9,455 nt of DNA from Lachnospiraceae bacterium (GTDB lineage: Bacteria; Bacillota; Clostridia; Lachnospirales; Lachnospiraceae). Below, piece by piece: positions 1-6,148 of this stretch. The stretch covers positions 1 through 9,455 of the forward strand of contig SFGF01000099.1 of assembly GCA_004556655.1 (NCBI GenBank), given 5' to 3'. The notes beneath the pieces were generated by a model. The model had not been told where the DNA came from and made no database searches. It saw only the letters and a program-made list of their open reading frames with translations. Every line of letters starts with the position of its first letter. The stretch's first letter is position 1. Both the position numbers and the translations under genes were made by a program.

Positions 1-68
1 GGATTGGTCAAATGGTATGACAGAAGTCTCCAAAACTTTTAGCGGGAGTTCGATTCTCTCATCCCCTG
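1..68 (+). tRNA. tRNA-Trp (anticodon CCA), 5' end cut by window edge
   Basis: The cloverleaf can be drawn by hand. The D stem is GTCA (7-10) with TGAC (18-21), around a loop containing GG (14-15). The anticodon stem is 23-27 with 35-39, around the loop CTCCAAA (28-34), giving anticodon CCA at 30-32, which reads UGG (Trp). The T stem is 44-48 with 56-60, around loop TTCGATT. The 3' acceptor strand is ATCCCCT (61-67) with discriminator G68. The first four visible bases GGAT are the end of the matching 5' acceptor strand, so about three bases lie outside the window. The bases after the discriminator are CTG, so CCA is not encoded and must be added enzymatically. The variable loop is four bases. 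Confidence 0.93.
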
Positions 69-72
69 CTGG

Positions 73-98
73 AAACCGCCGTAGAACGGCGGTTTTTT
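73..98 (+). terminator. Intrinsic terminator after tRNA-Trp
   Basis: A perfect GC-rich stem (AACCGCCGT at 74-82 with ACGGCGGTT at 86-94, three-base loop AGA) is followed directly by a T run to 98. It lies five bases past the tRNA, so it ends the tRNA transcript. It also precedes the HD-domain gene, which has no obvious promoter of its own in the remaining 40 bases and may depend on read-through. Confidence 0.9.
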
Positions 99-136
99 AT
101 GTTACAGAGAATAGTAAAAAGAAAGAGGGAAAACAA

Positions 137-646
137 ATGCTGAACGAAAAATTGATTTTGAGGATGGCATCCTTTAACAAAGGTGATCCCAAACGCATTC
201 AACATTTTATAAAAGTGTATGAGTACGCTCATATGATTGGAAAATTAGAAGGACTGGATGAGAAAACTCAGAAGATACTCGATCTTGCGGCTATTCTGCA
301 TGATATTGGGATTCGTCCAAGTGAAGAAAAATATGGACGCTGTGATGGGAAACTTCAGGAGCAGGAAGGACCGGTTTATGCAAAAGAAATGCTTCGGGAG
401 TTTCCAGAAATTACGAAAGAAGAGACTGACAGAATATGCTACCTGATTGGCCATCATCATACATATACCGGTATTGATGGTGAGGATTATCGGATTTTAT
501 TGGAAGCAGATTTTCTTGTGAATGCTTATGAAGATGCGATGAGCAAAGATAATATCTGTGTATTCAGAAATCATGTATTCAGAACAAAAACGGGAATAGA
601 GTTACTGAATACCATGTTTGGAATCACCATACTCTCACCGGAATAA
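137..646 (+). CDS. HD-domain phosphohydrolase family protein
   Basis: A 169-residue cytoplasmic protein of the HD superfamily, whose members are metal-dependent phosphohydrolases acting on nucleotides or other phosphoesters. The metal-ligand pattern is visible: H23 in the first helix, the H55-D56 pair in the sequence AAILHDIGI, a histidine cluster H106-H108 and D125 in EADFLVN. There is no partner domain, so it is a small stand-alone HD protein and its substrate cannot be read from sequence. The frame is open back to an ATG at 17, but that ATG lies inside the tRNA. The ATG at 137 is chosen because it has an AAGAGGGA ribosome site at 123-130 with good spacing and the homologous region begins just after it. 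The 3' end overlaps the convergent DUF434 gene by 23 bp. Confidence 0.87.
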   Translation: MLNEKLILRMASFNKGDPKRIQHFIKVYEYAHMIGKLEGLDEKTQKILDLAAILHDIGIRPSEEKYGRCDGKLQEQEGPVYAKEMLREFPEITKEETDRICYLIGHHHTYTGIDGEDYRILLEADFLVNAYEDAMSKDNICVFRNHVFRTKTGIELLNTMFGITILSPE

Positions 647-1316
647 CAGATATCTTTTCAGCACATAACCGCACCAGATTGAACCAGCTTTTGCACTGAT
701 CCAGTATTATGGCATCTGTAGTAATTACACAGTCTTTATCCTGTAAGTTTCGATCCACATCAGGAATGACTTGAATGTCCAGCCCTATATTGTAATTTTT
801 CCATATAGCAACAATCAGGCTTTTCAGGCGCCCGGAATTTGACACTGGAGCATCCAGATAGAAAATTACTTTTTTTACATTAAGACGCTCCAGTGAATCA
901 GCAATTATCCGGATTACTTCTGGTGTGACATCAATTAAATGATAGGTGCCCCGCAATCCGGCCAGATCCCGTATGGTTCCATCCATGCATTTAAGCAGCA
1001 GAGATTGAGACAGTGCAACTTCCAGAGTGATAATTGTATTGAAACCATCTATATGAACGGTTTTTCCGTACAATTCTGTTTCCGTACATTCTTTTTCCTG
1101 ACGTATCTGAAGCTGTGTATCGGATGAAATACTGTGCACGATAGCCAGTCTCTGGCGTTCGGATAACAGAAAATGATTTCCGACAAATACGGAAGCATTT
1201 TTTATGGAATATCCTTCATTGATTAGATAACGGATATGATCGGAAGCCTTTCTTAATTTACTGATGGCTTCTTTGGAAAAATCCCGTTTATCACTTTCTG
1301 CACTGCCTCTTTTCAA
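624..1316 (-). CDS. DUF434/DUF5616-type protein
   Basis: A 230-residue soluble protein with the layout of DUF434 proteins: a helical N-terminal part (about 1-65, rich in basic and amphipathic helices) and a C-terminal alpha/beta part (about 85-230). The C-terminal part has conserved-looking acidic stations: D90 in HIDGFN, D112 and D117 in the DGTIRDLAG stretch, D155 in YLDAPVSNSG and D201 in TTDAIIL. Strand-end acidic residues around an IDGFN motif resemble PIN/NYN-like nucleases. That is inference, and no activity is assigned here. The start is TTG at 1316-1314, supported by an AGGAG ribosome site (1329-1325) seven bases upstream and by no better ATG. No clear promoter was found on this strand. 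The stop lies inside the HD gene. Confidence 0.78.
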   Translation of the reverse strand: MKRGSAESDKRDFSKEAISKLRKASDHIRYLINEGYSIKNASVFVGNHFLLSERQRLAIVHSISSDTQLQIRQEKECTETELYGKTVHIDGFNTIITLEVALSQSLLLKCMDGTIRDLAGLRGTYHLIDVTPEVIRIIADSLERLNVKKVIFYLDAPVSNSGRLKSLIVAIWKNYNIGLDIQVIPDVDRNLQDKDCVITTDAIILDQCKSWFNLVRLCAEKISVIPVRVW

Positions 1317-1442
1317 ATTATTATCTCCTGTTCTGCTGTGAAATTAAGTATCAGTGAAACAATCTGTAATCACTTTTGACATCATGATGCATACAACTTT
1401 CGTCGCATTTTACGTTCCCGAAATCCTAAAAATGTTATCATA
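1317..1442. other. Intergenic stretch with no gene seen
   Basis: This is AT-rich sequence between the DUF434 start and the broken region to its right. It carries the DUF434 ribosome site at 1325-1329. TTGACA occurs at 1376-1381 on the plus strand, but no -10 sits at a usable distance. A 5-bp inverted pair (AGTGA/TCACT) is too weak to call. Nothing else could be supported. Confidence 0.5.
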
Positions 1443-1500
1443 TTATTTATTGTAAAACGCTTCGATGGCCTCACCCATATAAAAAGCGGATCCAGCCCCA
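1443..1500 (-). pseudogene. Possible 3' remnant of an unidentified gene
   Basis: On the minus strand this stretch reads YGAGSAFYMGEAIEAFYNK and then TAA. It looks like a natural protein C-terminus rather than a random frame: it is amphipathic, has no odd codons and ends in a normal stop. It faces the broken start of the carbohydrate-binding gene, and upstream of about 1500 the frame continues only as the antisense of that gene. I read it as the tail of another gene brought here by a deletion or rearrangement. I do not recognise the family. The piece is only 19 codons, so chance is a real alternative. Confidence 0.3.
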
Positions 1501-1503
1501 TAG

Positions 1504-2748
1504 GATGACGGAATGGTCGGAAAAGACAGTGTATCAGTGAAAGACGGAGAGTTTACAATCGTGTCCGGCGGAGACGGAATCAAATCTACGAATATAGAAG
1601 AAACAGATAAGGGATATGTATTGCTGGAAAACGGTTCTTTTCGGATCACATCAGAAGGGGATGCCATTCAGGCAGAGACAATGCTTCGAATCAATGATGG
1701 AACATATGAGTTGGTGACTGGCAGCGGGGATACAAGTACGAAAGGCTTGAAATCCTATGTGGATCTGATTATAGCTGGCGGAGAGTATACTATGGATACT
1801 TACGATGATGCAGTACACAGCGATCAAAATGTACAGATTGACGGGGGAAATTTTGTAATAATAACAGGAGATGACGGTATTCACGCGGAAGAAAATCTGG
1901 TGATCAATGGTGGGGAGATTGATATACAGCAAAGCTATGAAGGTATCGAAGGATTTGCCATTGTGATTAATGATGGAGATATCCGGGTAGTTTCAGAAGA
2001 CGACGGAATCAATGCCGCAGGCAGTGATGGAAGTACTGATGTACCGAATAATAATTTCAAACCGAATGCTTCTGCAGAGGAACCAACAAATACGGGAACC
2101 GGTGGACAGACAGATGTGCAGGTCAACAATCAGATGCCGGAAAAGCGTGGGGAAATGCGCGGCAATAAACCGGATATGAGCGGTGGCAACGGAGCAATGC
2201 CGGATGATGGTACAACTATGCCTGGAGATAATGCCACTATGCGTGGCGGCGGAAGTATGCGCGGCAATAAAGGCGGCATGCCGGGAGAAGATCAAGGAGC
2301 TTCCCTTACGATCAATGGCGGAACTGTGTATGTAAACGCAGAGGGAGATGGTCTGGATGCCAATGGTGATATTTTGATGACCGGAGGAGATGTGACGGTC
2401 CATGGCCCAACGAATGGTGGCAACGGAACACTGGATTACGGTGCATCCTGTAAGATTAACGGCGGAACTTTCCAGGGTATGGGAAGCGCAGGCATGGCAC
2501 AAAATCCGGATGAAGATTCTGAACAACCGATCATCGTATGTAATATGGGACAGCCGACAGAATTAGGTATGACCATTGTACTGAAAGACAGCAGCGGAAA
2601 AGTTATAACGGAAGTTACAACAGAGAAGAAGGTACAATGGTATGCTGTTTCATCACCGGAGCCTGTTAAGGGAGAAACCTATACGGTCTGTGTTGGTGAT
2701 GCAGAAAAAAATGTGACATTGGATAATGTAATAAACCGGATAGGGTAA
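1504..2748 (+). pseudogene. Carbohydrate-binding (DUF4353-like) beta-helix protein, N-terminus missing
   Basis: The frame is open from 1504, just after an in-frame TAG, and the first ATG is at 1513. The protein (411 residues from that ATG) is built of repeating beta-helix rungs marked by GDGI/GDAI/DDAV/DDGI turns (about residues 20, 49, 98, 120, 163, 278) and INGG/IDGG strands. A Met/Gly/Asn-rich low-complexity insert lies at about 175-260. A C-terminal domain (about 338-405) closes it, as in secreted DUF4353-type carbohydrate-binding proteins. Those normally start with a lipoprotein or secretion signal and a further N-terminal domain. Here neither is present, and family similarity begins abruptly at DDGMVGKDS. 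No promoter is visible. It is most likely a 5'-deleted gene. A short cytoplasmic product cannot be excluded, because an AGGA precedes the ATG. Confidence 0.75.
2155..2271 (+). repeat. In-frame direct repeat in the Met/Gly/Asn-rich insert
   Basis: The 15-mer ATGCGCGGCAATAAA occurs at 2155-2169 and again at 2257-2271, 102 bp apart, so in frame (34 codons). Both copies encode MRGNK. Between them lie further loose MPxDD/MPGDN/MRGGG units. This is a low-complexity spacer inside the carbohydrate-binding remnant that probably grew by tandem duplication. Confidence 0.7.
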
Positions 2749-2803
2749 TGAGTAATGCAGATAAGAAATAAATAAGGTAAGTGAAAGACAGACAGAAAGG
2801 GAA

Positions 2804-2834
2804 ATCCCGGCTATAATAGCCGGGATCTTTTTTT
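2804..2834 (+). terminator. Intrinsic terminator, possibly working in both directions
   Basis: A perfect 10-bp stem (ATCCCGGCTA at 2804-2813 with TAGCCGGGAT at 2817-2826, loop TAA) is followed by a seven-T run at 2828-2834. It ends transcription from the carbohydrate-binding remnant. The convergent MFS gene stops at 2836, so its transcript also reads into the hairpin. On that strand the tail is the weaker TTTCCCTTTC, so termination there would be less efficient. Confidence 0.92.
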
Positions 2835-2835
2835 G

Positions 2836-4092
2836 TTAGTTTGCAGATTTTGCTGCCATTTTTTTTCTGTTATTGATTTTCAATATAATAACAAGAACAA
2901 AACCTATAATAGAAAGGCAGCCGGTGATAATGAAAAGAATGTTATAACCAGTAACGCCCGGGTTGTTATCAAGAATAGAACCGGCAGCGGTATATCCGAA
3001 GATTTCAGGAGAATATCCTACTACAGAGATGATTCCGGAAGCGGTTCCGGCAAGTTTTTTAGAGATACCGATCTCATCAATAGGTGCAAAGTACAGAGCC
3101 TTAACTGCAAGAAGGAACAGACCCTGCAAAACAAAGTTAACAACTACGATTGGCAGCATTCCTCTATTAACAGGAATCAGCAGATATGAGAATGAGAAAA
3201 TCGTCATTCCAATGAATCCGTACTGCATGAAACGAATAACACTCTTCATCTTACTTGCCATCAGTCCTCCAAACAGTGAGCCGACCATCATCATAACATA
3301 AGCACGGAAAACACCAAGAAGAGCGGCAGAAGAACTGCTCATGGAGTAAACTTCAGTAAAGTATGGTGTCAGGTAACCAAAGATCATTACTGCAAGGTAG
3401 TTACATGCAACAATGAAACCGCAAAGCCATACTCTTGGGATTTTAGCGACAGCTTTGAAATCTTCCAATGAAACAGTGCTGACATCTTCTTCACTGATTT
3501 TCGGATCTTGAACAAATAAGATTACGAGAATACCGCCAACGATCATCATAATACTGTAGAATACGATTGCGCCGGAAAGACCTTTTGCTTCATCTACAAA
3601 CTGAGAAAATACAAATACGGAAGCGAGAGCGATGAGAGTTCCGACCAGACCACGTCCGCCTTCCAGGAATCCGAATAATTTGCCTTGTTCGTCTTCGTTC
3701 CCTAGATTGTTTGTGATTTTTACCATAGAAGCCCAGAATGTGAAAACTGTAGTAATACCAAATAAAGCATGAATAATCAGCAATGAAGTATATCCGGGCA
3801 GTGTTGCATACCAGAGACCAACGGCACCGGTACCAAAACAGGAAAATACAATCAGTTTCTTTGGTGATATTTTATCTGCAAGCATACCGCCCGGGAAATA
3901 ACAGATAAAGTTCATAAGACCATACATGGTAAGCAGTAATCCTAACTGTGTTTTTGTTGTGCCGGTTGCAGCCTGCAGTGTTGAAAAATAGATGTCTTTC
4001 AGGTATGGAAGCTTTGTAATCATGCCGCCTACCAGAGATACAACGATAAGAACTACCCAGCGCTGTAACGCTTTTGATTTAAATTGAATCAT
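2836..4092 (-). CDS. Major facilitator superfamily (MFS) transporter
   Basis: A 418-residue integral membrane protein of usual MFS length, with about twelve hydrophobic segments. The loop after the second segment carries the MFS motif A signature in the form GGMLADKISPKK (residues 68-79). A charged central loop (about 195-220, KISEEDVSTVSLEDFK) joins the two halves. A distinctive GFLEGGRGLVGT stretch opens the fifth segment. MFS proteins are secondary carriers driven by ion gradients, and the substrate here is not evident. The start is ATG at 4092 because an ideal AAGGAGG lies at 4107-4101. The frame can be extended to a GTG at 4167, but that adds a polar tail before the ribosome site. Transcription comes from a promoter that mirrors that of the ABC operon, so the carrier probably handles the same or a related compound. 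Confidence 0.88.
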   Translation of the reverse strand: MIQFKSKALQRWVVLIVVSLVGGMITKLPYLKDIYFSTLQAATGTTKTQLGLLLTMYGLMNFICYFPGGMLADKISPKKLIVFSCFGTGAVGLWYATLPGYTSLLIIHALFGITTVFTFWASMVKITNNLGNEDEQGKLFGFLEGGRGLVGTLIALASVFVFSQFVDEAKGLSGAIVFYSIMMIVGGILVILFVQDPKISEEDVSTVSLEDFKAVAKIPRVWLCGFIVACNYLAVMIFGYLTPYFTEVYSMSSSSAALLGVFRAYVMMMVGSLFGGLMASKMKSVIRFMQYGFIGMTIFSFSYLLIPVNRGMLPIVVVNFVLQGLFLLAVKALYFAPIDEIGISKKLAGTASGIISVVGYSPEIFGYTAAGSILDNNPGVTGYNILFIITGCLSIIGFVLVIILKINNRKKMAAKSAN

Positions 4093-4188
4093 GTCTTTTT
4101 CCTCCTTGTGAATTGAAAAATCTCTTTCTTTTGTTGCTGGTATGTAAATAATTCCCCCCTTTATCACCAGACTTTTTAAAGTGACATC

Positions 4189-4197
4189 AGTATATCA
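4189..4197 (-). promoter_or_regulatory. Extended -10 of the MFS gene promoter
   Basis: On the minus strand the sequence is TGATATACT, an extended -10 (TG, one base, TATACT). There is no good TTGACA at -35. Instead a GATATG half-site (4221-4216) sits where a -35 would be, the usual picture of an activator-dependent promoter. The expected start of transcription is near 4182, giving a leader of about 90 bases before the MFS ATG. It is the mirror copy of the box at 4332-4340. Confidence 0.72.
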
Positions 4198-4210
4198 TTG
4201 GAAATTGTCG

Positions 4211-4318
4211 AAAAACATATCTTCATTAGTGAAAACATATCATTTTTTGGGAATGAAATCTGACGAAAAAGGAAGGAAACAAAAAATGATATGAAATCAG
4301 AAAAAAGGATATGTTACT
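4211..4318. promoter_or_regulatory. Dyad operator: two AraC-like direct-repeat pairs in mirror image
   Basis: CATATC occurs at 4216-4221 and 4236-4241, and its reverse complement GATATG at 4288-4293 and 4308-4313. Each pair is spaced exactly 20 bp start to start, two helical turns. All four are symmetric about 4264.5. The inner arms extend to a perfect 14-bp inverted repeat (4236-4249 with 4280-4293), and a looser match covers 39 bp on each side. AraC-family proteins, including response regulators with AraC output domains, bind such direct repeats, with the promoter-proximal half-site overlapping -35. That is what is seen here at both promoters. The inverted repeat lies upstream of both predicted transcript starts, so it is a DNA site and not an RNA hairpin. 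Confidence 0.75.
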
Positions 4319-4331
4319 ACAAAACGTTAGT

Positions 4332-4340
4332 TGATATACT
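4332..4340 (+). promoter_or_regulatory. Extended -10 of the ABC transporter operon promoter
   Basis: TGATATACT is an extended -10 with the TG at 4332-4333. Seventeen bases upstream, the -35 position (about 4312-4317, TGTTAC) is poor and overlaps the end of the GATATG half-site at 4308-4313. The expected transcript start is near 4347, about 43 bases before the GTG start of the first permease. The design predicts activation by a protein bound at 4288-4313. Confidence 0.75.
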
Positions 4341-4389
4341 TAAAATACAGTCAGAGAAGATAGAAAGATAAAAGAAAGAGGGGAAAAAT

Positions 4390-5277
4390 GTGAAGAAAAA
4401 GAAAAAATACAATAGAAAGGAGAGTCTTGCAGCTTGTGTTTTTATCCTTCCTGCTCTGATACCGTTGCTCCTTTTCTGGATCGGTCCGGTATTTTATTCT
4501 GCCGGATTGAGTTTTACAGACTGGGATATGATATCTGAGCAAATCAATTTTATCGGTGTGGATAATTACAAAAGTCTGTTGGAGGATCCGGAATTTTACA
4601 GAACACTAAAAAATACATTGTTTTTTTCCATAGGAAACATTATACCTACCATTTTATTTGGTGTACTGATTGCATTGGCACTTTGTATGGTGAAACGGGG
4701 TGGATTTTTTAAAACGATTTTATTTTCTCCGTACATTACGCCGATGGTAGCGGTAAGTATTGTGTGGTCCTGGATTTTTGAACCGAGAGTTGGAATTTTT
4801 AATTATTTATTTTCTCTTGTAGGCCTGTCGGGACTACAGTGGACACAAAGTTCAGATACGGCCATGCTTTCGGTAGTCATTGTTACCGTATGGAAACAGA
4901 TCGGCTGGGCGATGATATTTTATGTGGAAGCAATAAAAAAAGTTTCGCAGAATATCATGGAAGCGGCATCAATAGACGGAGCAGGAGGATTTGTCAAATT
5001 CATCAGGATTATCTGGCCATCAATTTCACCGACCACGTTTTTCCTTGTAATGATCACCACGATCAATTCCATTCAGGCTTATGACCAGATTCAGGTGCTT
5101 ACGCAGGGAGGACCTGCAGGTGCGACAAGAACTTTGTTATACTATTTCTATATGGAAGCATTTGAAGCATTTAATACCGGAAAGGCTTCTGCAGTGGCGG
5201 TTATTATCATATTAATCACTGTTGTATTATCCATAGGAGAAACAGTGGTATCTAAAAAATATGTACATTATGATTAG
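4390..5277 (+). CDS. ABC transporter permease, MalF/UgpA type
   Basis: A 295-residue inner-membrane permease of the carbohydrate uptake type 1 family (UgpA/MalF-like, length usual). A lysine-rich N-terminus is followed by about six hydrophobic segments. The cytoplasmic EAA loop that docks the ATPase is clear at 191-210 (EAASIDGAGG, then RIIWP). The late FxGGPxxxT-like signature of this family appears as LTQGGPAGATRTLLYY (237-252). The start is GTG at 4390, preceded by GAGGGG at 4379-4383 with six-base spacing. An ATG two bases earlier (4388) is followed at once by TGA. It is the first gene of an operon, and the next gene follows seven bases after its stop. With the second permease it should form the membrane channel. 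No ATP-binding subunit is encoded here. Confidence 0.92.
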   Translation: MKKKKKYNRKESLAACVFILPALIPLLLFWIGPVFYSAGLSFTDWDMISEQINFIGVDNYKSLLEDPEFYRTLKNTLFFSIGNIIPTILFGVLIALALCMVKRGGFFKTILFSPYITPMVAVSIVWSWIFEPRVGIFNYLFSLVGLSGLQWTQSSDTAMLSVVIVTVWKQIGWAMIFYVEAIKKVSQNIMEAASIDGAGGFVKFIRIIWPSISPTTFFLVMITTINSIQAYDQIQVLTQGGPAGATRTLLYYFYMEAFEAFNTGKASAVAVIIILITVVLSIGETVVSKKYVHYD

Positions 5278-5284
5278 GTGACGT

Positions 5285-6127
5285 ATGAAAAAGATAAAGA
5301 ATAATATTAGTAAAATCGTGCTGTATCTGGTTTTGGCAGTAAGCAGTTTTACCATTGCCTTTCCTTTTTTATGGATGATCAGTAACTCCATAAAAACAAA
5401 AGACGAAATCTGGGCAATGCCTCCCGAAGTGCTGCCGAAGATACCGCAGTGGATAAATTATCTCAATGTATTGCGGGAGGGGGACTTTTTTAACTATATG
5501 TGGAACAGCACAAGTACCGCAGTGATCTGTACAGTGATCGTATTGCTGAATTCTGCTATGTTTGCTTATGCACTTGTGTTTATCCGTTTTCGTGGAAGCC
5601 GGATTCTTTATATGCTGATTCTGGTAACCTATATTATGCCGGCGGCTTCTACGTATATCCCGTCTTATATTCTGATTTCCAAAATGGGATTGATGGATAC
5701 ACACATGGGATATATTGTATCAAGTTCGGCAAGCATTTTTAATATTTTTTATTATCGTACAACATATCTGCAGATTAACAGCTCCATTATGGAAGCTGCG
5801 AGAGCAGATGGGGCAGGCCACTGGCAGCGTTTCTGGAAAATTGTGATGCCATTGTGCATCCCTGCAACGGTTACTCTGGGAATTCTTTCCTTTATTGGAA
5901 ACTATAATAATTATTTGTGGCCGTCCTTGATTATCAAAGATAAGGAGAAATATTTTGTCAGTATGGGGTTAAAAGCATTTTTCTCCGGTTATGGAGCTTA
6001 TGGTATGGAGTGGGGGTCGATCATGGCTGCTTGTTGTGTAGTTGTTGTACCGTTAATTTTGATCGTGGCATTTGGACAAAAGTGGATTATAAAAGGAATC
6101 ACCAATGATTCTGGTGTAAAAGAATAG
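5285..6127 (+). CDS. ABC transporter permease, MalG/UgpE type
   Basis: A 280-residue inner-membrane permease, the partner of the upstream one. There are about six hydrophobic segments, beginning at about 10-32 (LYLVLAVSSFTIAFPFLWM). The typical early-periplasmic features of the MalG family follow, with MISNSIKTKDEI at about 31-42. The EAA loop is at about 170-189 (EAARADGAG, then KIVMP). Near the end, NNYLWPSLI (207-216) matches the conserved W-P segment of the family. The ATG at 5285 has AGGTGA at 5276-5281 overlapping the previous stop, so translation is probably coupled. The two permeases form a heterodimer served by an ATPase encoded elsewhere. Confidence 0.92.
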   Translation: MKKIKNNISKIVLYLVLAVSSFTIAFPFLWMISNSIKTKDEIWAMPPEVLPKIPQWINYLNVLREGDFFNYMWNSTSTAVICTVIVLLNSAMFAYALVFIRFRGSRILYMLILVTYIMPAASTYIPSYILISKMGLMDTHMGYIVSSSASIFNIFYYRTTYLQINSSIMEAARADGAGHWQRFWKIVMPLCIPATVTLGILSFIGNYNNYLWPSLIIKDKEKYFVSMGLKAFFSGYGAYGMEWGSIMAACCVVVVPLILIVAFGQKWIIKGITNDSGVKE

Positions 6128-6148
6128 AAGAAGAACAGGAGGAAGAAT

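Noticed and set aside
17..136. N-terminal extension of the HD-domain frame back to ATG 17
   Set aside because: It lies inside tRNA-Trp and its terminator and encodes no family-like sequence. The ATG at 137 has the ribosome site.
1376..1404. TTGACA at 1376 as a promoter for the carbohydrate-binding remnant
   Set aside because: No acceptable -10 lies 15-19 bases downstream, and the remnant lacks its own start region anyway.
2041..2290. CRISPR-like or tandem repeat array in the Met/Gly-rich stretch
   Set aside because: The repeats are short, irregular and in frame, and encode a low-complexity spacer. There are no evenly spaced repeats and spacers.
1993..2526. Long minus-strand frame inside the carbohydrate-binding remnant
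   Set aside because: It is antisense to a repetitive Gly/Asp-rich coding sequence. The His/Ile/Cys-rich translation is a by-product of those codons and has no ribosome site.
2833..3301. Two plus-strand frames (2833-3189 and 2963-3301) opposite the MFS gene
   Set aside because: They are antisense to a clear membrane protein gene, have no ribosome sites, and their composition reflects reversed hydrophobic codons.
4093..4167. N-terminal extension of the MFS gene to GTG 4167
   Set aside because: It would add 25 polar residues and place the ideal AAGGAGG (4107-4101) inside the coding region. ATG 4092 is the better start.
4236..4293. The 14-bp inverted repeat as a terminator or RNA hairpin
   Set aside because: It is AT-rich, has a 30-base loop, and lies upstream of both predicted transcript starts, so it fits an operator better than a transcribed structure.
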